A DNA stretch of 36,053 nt, taken from the NCBI RefSeq assembly GCF_013179505.1, contig NZ_JABMCX010000005.1, positions 1-36,053 of the forward strand, written 5' to 3'. This DNA is from Paenarthrobacter sp. CM16. GTDB lineage: Bacteria > Actinomycetota > Actinomycetes > Actinomycetales > Micrococcaceae. Every line of letters begins with the position of its first letter. Position 1 is the stretch's first letter. Shown here piece by piece: positions 9,201-16,352 of this stretch. A program made the translations under genes and the position numbers. The notes beneath the pieces were generated by a model. It saw only the letters and a program-made list of their open reading frames with translations. It was not told the origin of the DNA and did not search any database.

Positions 9201-9777
9201 GATCGCTGTGGACGCCGTTGCCCAGCACCAAAGTGACGGTGGGGTCCGGCGTCGTGCCCGCCTTCATGAGCTGGTCCCCGTAGGCGGTGAGTTGCAGGAG
9301 GGCCGTGACCTTGGCATGGCGTGCCAGCTTGGTGTCGAACACCGCATAGAGCCCACCCTGCTGCTTGACCAGGAAGTCCGAACGCCCGTGGAATTGGCCG
9401 TCGAAGAACGCCGCTTGGAACACTACGTCCGCTCCGGATCGCAGGGCGTCGATGGATTCCCTGTGCTTGGCCGAGAGGGTGGCGCGGTCCATGGCAGTGG
9501 CGGGGACGACGTCGTAAACGCCCTTCCCGGAGGCCGCATCCCAGTGCCCAAACGCTGCCACGAACTCGTCCAGGACCCGATGCTCATGGACATCGCCAAG
9601 GGCGGCGGTACGTTCCAGCATGGCGTCTGCGGCGAAGTCGGGTTTGGGCGAACGGCCGAGTTTTTCGTCGAGTTTGCGGAGCAGCTGGTACTCGCAGGTG
9701 GCCGCGATAACGAGGTCGCTGGCGGAGAACACCAGGTCCTGCGGGGCGCCTGCTGTCTCCGGATCGAGAAAGAACAC
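6202..9777 (-). CDS. RecB-like nuclease / SF1 helicase fusion (TM0106 family)
   Basis: This large cytoplasmic DNA- or RNA-processing protein has about 1191 residues. The N-terminal RecB/PD-(D/E)XK-like region shows GRSDF and VFDTK near residues 130-155. A CGRCDYC cluster near residue 235, with an earlier Cys in the ATCEYQLL segment, suggests an iron-sulfur site. IFFDFEGDP near residue 338 begins an RNase-H-like domain. The C-terminal third is a Dna2/Upf1-like helicase: Walker A GPPGSGKT near 815, DEAGQF near 919, GDPQQLPQ, VDKFQGQE and NVAVSRG. The GTG at 9777 follows GGAAGG and fits the FLDPE family start; an in-frame TTG at 9858 is possible. It is divergent from the cytosine deaminase. Roles in repair or defence are only inferred. 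Confidence 0.9.
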   Translation of the reverse strand: MFFLDPETAGAPQDLVFSASDLVIAATCEYQLLRKLDEKLGRSPKPDFAADAMLERTAALGDVHEHRVLDEFVAAFGHWDAASGKGVYDVVPATAMDRATLSAKHRESIDALRSGADVVFQAAFFDGQFHGRSDFLVKQQGGLYAVFDTKLARHAKVTALLQLTAYGDQLMKAGTTPDPTVTLVLGNGVHSDHPLSQILPVFKERRERFLGMTAAHVLAGAPVEWGDSRYSACGRCDYCAEQVQLHRDLLMVAGMRISRRKKLMEAGITTIDQLAALPAVGDPTLLRLREQAQLQTGTGTPDGTVEYADKSGEAKAISYNVLPENTLARLPAPDPGDIFFDFEGDPLWQDPATGKWGLEYLFGVIENPPEPGAPPVFRPFWAHSRAEEGSAFVDFLDYVAQRRALYPGMHIYHYAAYEKTALRNLSLTHVVGETAVDDLLRQGVLVDLYDTVRHSIRVSENSYSIKKLEPLYMGRHLRSGEVTDAGASVVAYADYCTARDTGQAAQAAAILEGIRDYNEYDCLSTLELRNWLLARAAERSIVPGGPVEDDVRPDTEPEKYEAPPEEKALFDYVAGLPEEEQSSSDSRAIGIVAAGVGYHRREDKQHWWGHFDHLEKPTSQWEESRDLFVVDHAELLQDWAKPTPRSNPARKVKLLGRSGDGAGLDPGKKYFRMYQSPLPDALASKESSVLGRAGWGGTEVIEVGEDGDFESVTIVEKLRNDSTEFSQTPMALTPDSPIQTTGQRAALAALATKLRAALPSWPKDPALDLVRRIPPRLGTLAGLPAVPSGPDGYIEAITAAVKDLDRSYLAVQGPPGSGKTYVGAHVLARLVAEGWKVGVVAQSHAVVENMLCAAVEKAGVDPHLVAKDVKHNDPVPWTNCAKGDVEELLAKPGGALIGGTAWTMVGKEVPAGSLDLLVIDEAGQFSLANTMAVSRAARRLLLLGDPQQLPQVTQGKHPEPVDESALGWLSDGYNTLPSHLGYFLAMSWRMHPELCGAVSELSYDNRLAAAPAAALRELEGASPGISCIYVPHTANSTASPEEAVEVGRQVQAHLGLNWLDPSDSPERRPLEETDILVVAAYNAQVQLIKHELRSAGLGNVRVGTVDKFQGQEAPVVIVSMAASAAGEVPRGMEFLLSRNRINVAVSRGQWRAVVVRSPELTNYLPTHPEGLENLGGFVALCQRSFCTPNAL

Positions 9778-9888
9778 AGCGACCCACCTTCCTTCCACGC
9801 CGGTTGAAATCCTTAAAGCCAAGCTATCAGCGGGCCCTGACAAAATAGCTTCCGGCAAAACAAGGTCCGGCCGCTTTAGACTGCACCC

Positions 9889-10338
9889 ATGAGCGATTCA
9901 GCCCCCATGGACCCGGCTTTCGAAGCCGCCTACCAAGCCGCGCAAAAGAGCCTCAGCGAGGGCGGGATCCCCATTGGGGCCGCTTTGGCCCGCCACGGCG
10001 AGGTGGTGGCGAGCGGCCATAATGAGCGTGTCCAGCACGGCGACCCGATCGCGCACGGCGAGATGTCCGCGCTCAGGGCCGCCGGACGGCAAAAGACCTA
10101 CCGCGACACTACGCTCTACACCACCCTGGCACCCTGCGCGATGTGCACCGGAACCATCATCCAGTTCAAGATCCCGCGGGTAGTAGTGGGCGAAGCCGAA
10201 ACCTTCCCCGGCGAATTCGACCTCCTGCGCTCACGCGGGGTGGAGGTGGTGGTCCTGGACGATCCCCGCTGTGTGGAGATGATGCACACGTTCCAGGACG
10301 AGCACCCTGAGCTGTGGGCAGAGGACATCGCGGAATAG
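9889..10338 (+). CDS. Cytosine deaminase of the yeast Fcy1 (CDA-fold) type
   Basis: This zinc-dependent nucleobase deaminase has 149 residues. AHGE gives the Zn ligand His56 and proton-shuttle Glu58, and PCAMC gives Zn ligands Cys83 and Cys86. GGIPIGAAL, DTTLYTTLAPC and the acidic tail ending WAEDIAE resemble, from memory, the yeast cytosine deaminase rather than tRNA adenosine deaminase or guanine deaminase. Most bacteria use the unrelated amidohydrolase CodA for this reaction. It likely converts cytosine to uracil plus ammonia in pyrimidine salvage. The gene stands alone, divergent from the helicase fusion and convergent with the metzincin-like gene. Another small pyrimidine or pterin substrate is possible. 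Confidence 0.85.
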   Translation: MSDSAPMDPAFEAAYQAAQKSLSEGGIPIGAALARHGEVVASGHNERVQHGDPIAHGEMSALRAAGRQKTYRDTTLYTTLAPCAMCTGTIIQFKIPRVVVGEAETFPGEFDLLRSRGVEVVVLDDPRCVEMMHTFQDEHPELWAEDIAE

Positions 10339-10349
10339 CCATCAGCCAG

Positions 10350-12536
10350 CTAGCCATCCGACGGCTTTTTGGCGGACTTCCTCGGAGCCGCCCGGCGGGA
10401 ACGGGTGGCCGGAGTGGAGGGCATCAGATCCTTCACCTGTGCCAGCACTGCGGACTTGGCGCCGCGGCGGCCTAAATCCTTGACGAGGATCTCAACCTCG
10501 GAGGTGGCGGCCGCGCGGTTGTCCGCCTTCGCGTGAAGTTCCGTGCGCAGTTCCACCAGGCCTCGGTAGGCCAGGTTGCCCGCGGCGCCCGCTGATTGCT
10601 GGTAACTGGCCAAACCAGCGTCAGTCAGCGCCAGTGCCCGCTGGGGATCAGCACTGTGGTGCTTGACCATCTTGTCCTCCTTTCTGCGATAGAAGTCATC
10701 TCCTACGGACTGCGCGACGGCGGTGGCCGCCTTGACGCCCAAAGGCTCACCTCCGAACCGATCGGCAGCCTCGGTCAACGCGTCCAACCCCTTTTCCAAG
10801 TACGGCGACATGGACCCCTCAAAGGCCAAGGTCAGGCCCACTTCCCGGGTGAAGAACTCCGGAGCGAAACGGTCCTCTTCCCTGGTGACGGGAAAACCGA
10901 CCCGCAGCGGCAAGGTGTTCGAAGCCTGCACAATACCGTCCGTGGAATAGACGGCGCGGACCAGGTATTGGCCGGGCTCGTCGAAAGCGAAGCCTTCCAC
11001 GCCGTAGGCAAGCTGGACCAGTTGGCTGTAGCGATCACTGCCATCTTCATCGCCCATCGGTGCCGGCGCCAGCGTGACCATCTCCGGGAGGCCGTAGAAG
11101 CAGACCACCGATTCGTGCAGCACTACCGTCCCGTTGGGCTTTTGAATGAAGACGGTGGTGTTGCCGTAACGGGGATCGAGGCGGCCATCCACCGGGAGAG
11201 GGACGTCAGTGGTGTTGCGCAACCTGAACTCGATGGACACAGGTTCCATGTAGTCGAAGTGGGTCTTCGCGGCGAGGGTCAATTCAACGTCGCTGCCCGG
11301 CCCGGAAACCGTCATGGCGCCGGCAGGGGCTTCCAAGTGGCCTCCGGAAGCCCATGGGTCGCCGCCCATGATCACGGCGGCGCGGTCTCCGTGGCGCATA
11401 TGGAGGAGTTCGTCGTCGTCAAAGCGGAAGCGGAAGTTGCCCCAGAAAGCATCAGTGCCGTTGCGTTGATCGTATTTCCAGTCGTAGTTCATCCAGGACA
11501 GGGAATCGGGGCGGGCCTTGTCCCAGGCGTGCAGGAAATTGAAGGCATGCCCGGCCTCGTGGACCCAGGTGTAGAGGAAGTGGCGCATGGCCCACGCCTG
11601 ATCCTGGGTCACCGCATTGGTGACGAGGTTGGTGAACCAGGAGTGGTTCCGGAAGACCGCAAAACCCTGGCGGTCCGGTCCCCGGCCTGCGCCGCCAAAG
11701 CCGGCAGCGGCGTCGAACATGATGCCACCCACGCCCGCGGAGTCGAAGATCCCGGCCTGGATGCCCCACATATTCCAGGCAGGCCAGCCCGAGTTGTACT
11801 TGCCGAAGGAGGTCTCCATGGCGTCGTGCAGCTCACCAACGTTCCAGGAGGCGAAGCCTGCGGCGCTGTCATCAATCACCGTGTGGACTGGATCCACGGT
11901 GACTGAGATCCCTGCGTCCTTGTACGAGGACTCAATGGTGATGGTCCTGTTGGCGAGGCCCGCCGGGCGGTTGTTGTGGGAGTGGGTGTTGTAGAGGGGG
12001 ACTTTGGGTTCGATGTCCACCGACGTGCAGTAGTCCAGTTCCAGGTTCATGTCACGGAAAGCCTCGGAGCGGTAGGAGCAGGCATAAAGCTGTCCAAGGA
12101 TCCCGCCGGCGGTAAATGCAGCAACAGCCCCGGTAATTGTTCCGTGGGCCCAGGACACCACAATGTCCACGGTGGTGGCAGGGTGGCTTCCCTTCCAAAA
12201 GCGGAGGGTTCCTGAGATACGCACCTCGGTATCTGTGAAAATGACGGCGGGTGTGTCTACAATCCAGGACTCCACGTACGTCTTCACCAGCTGGTTCACA
12301 CCGGCGACCTTGACGAAACGGGTGGTGTAGAAATCGCCGCTGACCTTGTTCATGACCGGCGACTCGACGTCGTCGGCGTCGATATCCAAACGCAGGTCCA
12401 AGGCACTTCCGATCGGGCCGGGAGAGCCTTGGAACCCTTCATAGCGCCCGCTGACAGCGGCGGGCCGGCGGCAACTCGAAGAATCGGCGGAAGCGGCAGG
12501 GGCGTAGTTGGTGGTGGGGACGGTGGGGGTGTCCAT
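10350..12536 (-). CDS. Metzincin-like zinc metalloprotease-domain protein without a visible signal peptide
   Basis: The protein has 728 residues with the start at the ATG at 12536, preceded by GAGGAAG; the frame stays open upstream to 12764, but that extension looks non-coding. Near residue 326 is HEAGHAFNFLH, matching the HExxHxxxxxH zinc spacing of metzincins except that the usual Gly is Asn. About 20 residues later, SWMNY resembles a Met-turn. The remainder is beta-rich, with a helical Ala/Lys-rich tail ending in a basic segment (RSRRAAPRKSAKK). No secretion signal or membrane segment is evident, which is odd for a metzincin. I do not recognise the full-length family. Peptidase activity is suggested by the motif only, and substrate and location are unknown. 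Confidence 0.85.
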   Translation of the reverse strand: MDTPTVPTTNYAPAASADSSSCRRPAAVSGRYEGFQGSPGPIGSALDLRLDIDADDVESPVMNKVSGDFYTTRFVKVAGVNQLVKTYVESWIVDTPAVIFTDTEVRISGTLRFWKGSHPATTVDIVVSWAHGTITGAVAAFTAGGILGQLYACSYRSEAFRDMNLELDYCTSVDIEPKVPLYNTHSHNNRPAGLANRTITIESSYKDAGISVTVDPVHTVIDDSAAGFASWNVGELHDAMETSFGKYNSGWPAWNMWGIQAGIFDSAGVGGIMFDAAAGFGGAGRGPDRQGFAVFRNHSWFTNLVTNAVTQDQAWAMRHFLYTWVHEAGHAFNFLHAWDKARPDSLSWMNYDWKYDQRNGTDAFWGNFRFRFDDDELLHMRHGDRAAVIMGGDPWASGGHLEAPAGAMTVSGPGSDVELTLAAKTHFDYMEPVSIEFRLRNTTDVPLPVDGRLDPRYGNTTVFIQKPNGTVVLHESVVCFYGLPEMVTLAPAPMGDEDGSDRYSQLVQLAYGVEGFAFDEPGQYLVRAVYSTDGIVQASNTLPLRVGFPVTREEDRFAPEFFTREVGLTLAFEGSMSPYLEKGLDALTEAADRFGGEPLGVKAATAVAQSVGDDFYRRKEDKMVKHHSADPQRALALTDAGLASYQQSAGAAGNLAYRGLVELRTELHAKADNRAAATSEVEILVKDLGRRGAKSAVLAQVKDLMPSTPATRSRRAAPRKSAKKPSDG

Positions 12537-12886
12537 CAGGGGATCTTCCTCGCTCTGCAAACAGTCAAGATAAGCGTTCGCCCGCGCCCTTTCGGGCAGA
12601 GGCGGCAAGACGGTCCGGGGGCGGGGCGGATGCGAGTGATGAGGCTCGGATGAGCTCGGATGAGCTTGGATGGCCAGTGCCCGGAGGCCGTGTGTAACCC
12701 AGACCGACGATACTCCAGCGAATGGACTATAACTAGGGAAACTCAACAAAATCTTGGTCTTCAAAGGCTCCCGCTGATCTTCTCAGCAGTACCGGCCGGG
12801 CGTAGGCTGGCATCATCGGCGCCCGGAGCCGAAGGACTCGTGCCGAAGGCCCCACGTCGATCACCCCAATCGATGAAGGAGGACCC
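12537..12886. other. Divergent intergenic region between metzincin-like and CBS genes
   Basis: These 350 bases hold no convincing gene. Three 10-bp near-repeats lie at 12641-12670. A minus-strand TATAGT at about 12727-12732 could be a -10 for the metzincin-like gene, but no good -35 is visible. The CBS Shine-Dalgarno (AAGGAGG) lies just before 12887. Nothing else stands out. Confidence 0.5.
12641..12670. repeat. Short decamer tandem repeat
   Basis: Three consecutive 10-bp units read GAGGCTCGGA, TGAGCTCGGA and TGAGCTTGGA. The period equals about one helical turn, so the same face is repeated, as in some cooperative protein sites. It may equally be neutral slippage. Confidence 0.6.
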
Positions 12887-13321
12887 ATGAGTGCCGTACG
12901 TGAATTCATGACCACGGATGCGCAGTGCATCGCGGAGGATAAAACTCTCCAGGAAGCCGCCATGCTGATGAGGGATCTGGACTGCGGTTCACTTCCCATC
13001 TGCGGCAGCGACGGCAAGCTCACCGGCTTCATCACCGACCGCGACATCGTGGTCAAGTGTTTGGCCGAAGGCAAGGATGCCCGCGAAGTCCTTGCCCGCG
13101 AGCTCGCCACCGGCAAGCCGTACTGGGTGGACGCCGATGCCTCCGTGGACGAGGCCGTCACCATGATGGAGGAACGTCAAGTACGCCGCCTGCCCGTCAT
13201 CAGCGACCACAAGCTGGTAGGCATCATCAGCCAAGGCGATATTGCCCGCAACCACTATGCCGAACAGCGCCTCGGCGAAATGGTGGAGCACATCTCCGCC
13301 AAGGAGCGCATGTCCCACTGA
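12887..13321 (+). CDS. Tandem CBS-domain protein
   Basis: This soluble 144-residue protein is built almost entirely of two CBS motifs, one near residues 8-60 and one near 75-130. The repeated patterns are LPICGSDGKLTGFITDRDI and LPVISDHKLVGIISQGDIA. A CBS pair binds adenosine nucleotides such as AMP, ATP or SAM and usually senses energy or redox state. Stand-alone pairs of this kind are common in actinobacteria and some are stress- or dormancy-linked. AAGGAGG lies 6 bases before the ATG, so translation is probably strong. It is monocistronic and ends in a hairpin shared with the convergent small gene. The ligand and partner protein are unknown. Confidence 0.92.
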   Translation: MSAVREFMTTDAQCIAEDKTLQEAAMLMRDLDCGSLPICGSDGKLTGFITDRDIVVKCLAEGKDAREVLARELATGKPYWVDADASVDEAVTMMEERQVRRLPVISDHKLVGIISQGDIARNHYAEQRLGEMVEHISAKERMSH

Positions 13322-13343
13322 GGACGAGCACCCAATCCAGCCG

Positions 13344-13377
13344 CCGCGAGGCCCTCTTTTAGAGGAAGGCCTCGCGG
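13344..13377. terminator. Bidirectional terminator hairpin between CBS and orphan genes
   Basis: Perfect 10-bp arms CCGCGAGGCC (13344-13353) and GGCCTCGCGG (13368-13377) surround a loop that can pair further (CCTCT with AGAGG), leaving a short T-run. The right arm also encodes the last codons of the minus-strand gene, so the terminator is partly inside coding sequence. Confidence 0.75.
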
Positions 13378-13655
13378 CCCGTTCCTTCACGCATGACGAG
13401 TTCGCCTTCTTCGATGGAGACGATCAGGCTCTTCGGTTTTCCCACGAGCTTCCTCGTTGCGCTAAGTTTCCGGCTCCTTACTTCCACTCCTACAGTGGCG
13501 CCCTTCGCGGGCAGTTCCACGGTGACTTCATCGGCCATCCCCAGAAGCATCTTGGTGGAGATGCCACGCTCGGACGCGGCTTCCTTGCCGTTGACGGTCA
13601 CGGTCACGTCGTCGGAATCAAACCCGTCCTGAAGGATGATCAGCAGTTCCTGCAT
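13359..13655 (-). CDS. Small acidic hypothetical protein
   Basis: The protein has 98 residues, starting at the ATG at 13655 (MQELLIILQDGFD). I do not recognise a family. It has no Cys, signal peptide or membrane segment. The pattern of short hydrophobic beta-like strands (VTVTVNGKEA, VTVELPAKGATVGVEV, SLIVSIEEGELVM) separated by charged turns suggests a small all-beta fold. It is convergent with the CBS gene and divergent from tex, with 88 bases between its start and the tex start. The last codons lie in a terminator stem. Codon use looks like its neighbours, so it is probably a real gene. Confidence 0.7.
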   Translation of the reverse strand: MQELLIILQDGFDSDDVTVTVNGKEAASERGISTKMLLGMADEVTVELPAKGATVGVEVRSRKLSATRKLVGKPKSLIVSIEEGELVMREGTGREAFL

Positions 13656-13743
13656 GCTCCAACTACAGCACTAACAGCGCCCGCGGCATAGGCCTTCGTG
13701 GTACCTGCCTTCGGAAACTGTCGGCCGGGTGAGGCAAACTGTC

Positions 13744-16131
13744 ATGGTGACTTCAAATCTCCAACACCAGTCCGTCGACTCCGCCATCCATGCCCAGATC
13801 GCCGCCGAACTCGGCGTCAAGGCCTGGCAAGTCAAAGCCGCGGTGGAACTGCTCGACGCCGGATCCACCGTCCCCTTCATCGCCCGCTACCGCAAGGAAG
13901 TCACCGGGACGCTCGATGACACCCAGCTGCGCGACCTCGAGGAACGGCTCAGATACCTGCGTGAGCTCGAAGAACGGCGCAAGGCTGTCCTGGAGGCAAT
14001 TGCCGCCCAAGGCAAGCTGACCCCGGAACTGGAAGCCGCCGTCGTCGGGGCCGATACCAAGGCGCGCCTGGAGGACATCTACCTCCCCTTCAAATCCAAG
14101 CGCCGTACCAAAGCCCAGATCGCCCGGGAAGCCGGGCTGGAGCCGTTGGCCGATGTCCTGCTGGCCAACCCGCACCTGGACCCCGCCACCGAGGCCGCCA
14201 AGTACCTGAACGCCGAGCACTCCATCGACGACGCCGCAGCGGCGCTCGCAGGAGCCCGCGCCATCCTGGTGGAGCGCGTCGGGCAGGACGCCGACCTCGC
14301 CGAGGACCTGCGCGAACGGCTCTGGAAGCAGGGCCGCATGGTGTCGCGGGTCAAGAAGGGCATGGAGGCTGAGGGCCAGAAGTTCAAGGACTACTTCGAA
14401 TTCACGCAGGTGCCCGCCGGAATGCCGTCTCACCGAGTGCTGGCGCTGTTGCGTGGTGAAAAGGACGGTGTCCTTGAGCTGGACCTCGCCGAATCAGACC
14501 CCGCCGACGACGACGCCCTGGCCGCCGCCCGCGGTAAGTACGAAAACGCTGTGGCCAAGTGCCTCGGCGTCTCCCAACAAGGGCGGCCCGCTGATACGTG
14601 GCTGATGCAGACCGCGCAGCTCGCGTGGCGGGGCCGTATCCTGGACCGGCTGACCACCGATCTTCGCGGACGCATGTTTGCCGACGCCGAAGATGAAGCG
14701 GTTCGGGTCTTTGCCGCCAACCTGCGCGATGTCCTGCTGGCCGCACCTGCCGGCAACCGGGCCACGCTGGGCCTGGACCCCGGACTCCGGACCGGCGTGA
14801 AAGTGGCTGTGGTGGACGGCACCGGCAAAGTGGTCACCACGGACACCATCTACCCGCACGCGCCGGCTAAAAAGTGGGACGAAGCCCTGGCCACCCTGGG
14901 CCGGCTCGCCAAGCAGTACAACGTGGAACTGGTGGCGATCGGCAACGGAACAGCCTCACGCGAAACGGACAAGCTGGCCACCGAGCTCATCAAATCCCTC
15001 GAAGCTGCCGGTTCCAAGGGAATCCAGAAGCTGGTGGTGTCCGAAGCCGGAGCGTCCGTGTACTCGGCCTCTGCCCTGGCGGCTTCCGAACTCCCGGGGA
15101 TGGATGTCTCCTTGCGAGGAGCAGTGTCCATTGCCCGGCGTCTCCAGGACCCCTTGGCCGAACTGGTCAAGATCGAGCCAAAGTCCATCGGCGTGGGTCA
15201 GTACCAGCACGACGTCACTGCAGCGAAGCTGGACCGTTCTCTGGATGCCGTGGTGGAGGACTGCGTGAACGCCGTGGGCGTGGACGTCAACACAGCGTCT
15301 CCGGCGTTGCTAAGCCGGGTTGCCGGTGTGGGGCCTTTGCTGAGCGAAAACATTGTGGCGTATCGGAACGAGAATGGGCCGTTCGCCAAGCGCAGTGACC
15401 TCAAGAAAGTGCCCAGGCTGGGCGCCAAAGCGTTCGAACAGTGCGCCGGCTTCCTCCGCATTACCGGGGGAGCGGAGCCGTTGGACGCTTCCAGCGTGCA
15501 CCCGGAGGCATACTCCGTGGCCCGCAAGATCCTGGTAGCGGCCGGCGGCGGTCCCGCTACTTCCCTGGATCCGCAGGCCTTTGTGGACGGCACCTTCGGC
15601 CTGCCCACCGTCAAGGACATCATGTCCGAACTGGAAAAGCCGGGGCGCGATCCCCGTCCTGCTTTCAAGGCGGCATCGTTCTCTGAGGGCATCGAGAAGA
15701 TCTCCGACCTCAAGCCCGGCATGATCCTTGAGGGGACAGTCACCAACGTGGCAGCGTTCGGGGCGTTCGTGGACGTGGGAGTGCATCAGGACGGCCTGGT
15801 CCACGTGTCCGCCCTGTCCAACAAGTTCGTTTCCGATCCCCGCGAAATCGTGAAATCCGGCCAAGTGGTCCGGGTCAAGGTCCTGGAGGCCGACCCCGAA
15901 CGGAAGCGGATCTCCCTGACTTTGAGGCTCGACGACGAACCCGGCACTGCAGGCGTACGCGGCCCGGGCGGGCGTGCTTCGGGCGAGGGCGCTTCGGGTG
16001 GCAGGACTTCGGGCGGGCAACGTGGGGGCCAGCCCGGCCAACGCGGTGGTCAGCCCGGGCAACGTTGGGGGCCAGCCCGGCCAGCGCGGTGGTCAGCCCG
16101 GGCAAGGGGCGCCGCGGCAGGGACAGAGTGA
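13744..16131 (+). CDS. tex: Tex-family RNA-binding transcription accessory protein, C-terminal tail frameshifted
   Basis: This is a cytoplasmic nucleic-acid-binding protein that acts with RNA polymerase in bacteria where it has been studied. From the N-terminus it has the helical Tex domain (PFIARYRKE), a YqgF/RNase-H-like domain beginning LGLDPGLRTGVKVAVVD, two helix-hairpin-helix segments (VAGVGPLLSENIVAYR, VPRLGAKAFEQCAGF) and an S1 domain (ILEGTVTNVAAFGAFVDVG). An RGG/QPGQ-rich disordered tail ends the protein. ATG 13744 with GTGAGG upstream is preferred over GTG 13729. Within the tail the second 42-bp repeat has one extra T (16065/16066). The frame therefore ends at 16131 with a WGPARPARW-like tail, while the family-typical ending AEALRRAGLGK lies in another frame and stops at 16234. 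The core domains are intact. Confidence 0.93.
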   Translation: MVTSNLQHQSVDSAIHAQIAAELGVKAWQVKAAVELLDAGSTVPFIARYRKEVTGTLDDTQLRDLEERLRYLRELEERRKAVLEAIAAQGKLTPELEAAVVGADTKARLEDIYLPFKSKRRTKAQIAREAGLEPLADVLLANPHLDPATEAAKYLNAEHSIDDAAAALAGARAILVERVGQDADLAEDLRERLWKQGRMVSRVKKGMEAEGQKFKDYFEFTQVPAGMPSHRVLALLRGEKDGVLELDLAESDPADDDALAAARGKYENAVAKCLGVSQQGRPADTWLMQTAQLAWRGRILDRLTTDLRGRMFADAEDEAVRVFAANLRDVLLAAPAGNRATLGLDPGLRTGVKVAVVDGTGKVVTTDTIYPHAPAKKWDEALATLGRLAKQYNVELVAIGNGTASRETDKLATELIKSLEAAGSKGIQKLVVSEAGASVYSASALAASELPGMDVSLRGAVSIARRLQDPLAELVKIEPKSIGVGQYQHDVTAAKLDRSLDAVVEDCVNAVGVDVNTASPALLSRVAGVGPLLSENIVAYRNENGPFAKRSDLKKVPRLGAKAFEQCAGFLRITGGAEPLDASSVHPEAYSVARKILVAAGGGPATSLDPQAFVDGTFGLPTVKDIMSELEKPGRDPRPAFKAASFSEGIEKISDLKPGMILEGTVTNVAAFGAFVDVGVHQDGLVHVSALSNKFVSDPREIVKSGQVVRVKVLEADPERKRISLTLRLDDEPGTAGVRGPGGRASGEGASGGRTSGGQRGGQPGQRGGQPGQRWGPARPARWSARARGAAAGTE
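16021..16105 (+). repeat. 42-bp tandem repeat in the tex tail, second copy with a 1-base insertion
   Basis: Unit 1 (16021-16062, 42 bp) begins CGTGGGGGCCAGCC; unit 2 (16063-16105, 43 bp) begins CGTTGGGGGCCAGCC. The units are otherwise almost identical and encode RGGQPGQ repeats. The single extra T moves the frame and removes the normal C-terminus. Confidence 0.9.
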
Positions 16132-16272
16132 TCGCGGGCAGGGCGGCTCGCGGCAAGGAAGGCCCCAGCAGTCCCCGGAACCCGCGAACACTGCCATGGC
16201 AGAAGCTCTCCGCCGGGCCGGACTCGGGAAGTAGCGCCGGACTCGGGAAATTACTGCGGCCGCGCAGGCCAC

Positions 16273-16336
16273 GAATCCCCGCCTTGTTCGCCTGAAAGGC
16301 CGCACTACGGTGAGTCGGGCGAACCAGGGCGGGTTC
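16273..16336. repeat. Intergenic 64-bp palindromic repeat, copy A
   Basis: This is an imperfect inverted repeat whose left arm starts GAATCCCCGCCTTGTTCGCC and right arm ends GGGCGAACCAGGGCGGGTTC. The centre reads AGGCCGCACTACGGTGAG. It sits between the convergent tex and alpha/beta-hydrolase genes and could terminate both. It aligns along its whole length with the copy at 17787. Confidence 0.8.
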
Positions 16337-16352
16337 GTCCGGTGCACGTGGG

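Noticed and set aside
8629-9807. 392-codon plus-strand frame opposite the helicase gene
   Set aside because: It is an antisense by-product of high-GC codon use; the minus strand has all helicase and nuclease motifs.
10596-11906. 436-codon plus-strand frame opposite the metzincin-like gene
   Set aside because: It has no recognisable domain, and the opposite strand has the zinc motif and a ribosome site.
15974-16234. Separate 86-residue gene after tex
   Set aside because: It begins inside the tex tail and continues the Tex repeat pattern and family ending; it is the displaced C-terminus of tex, not a new gene.
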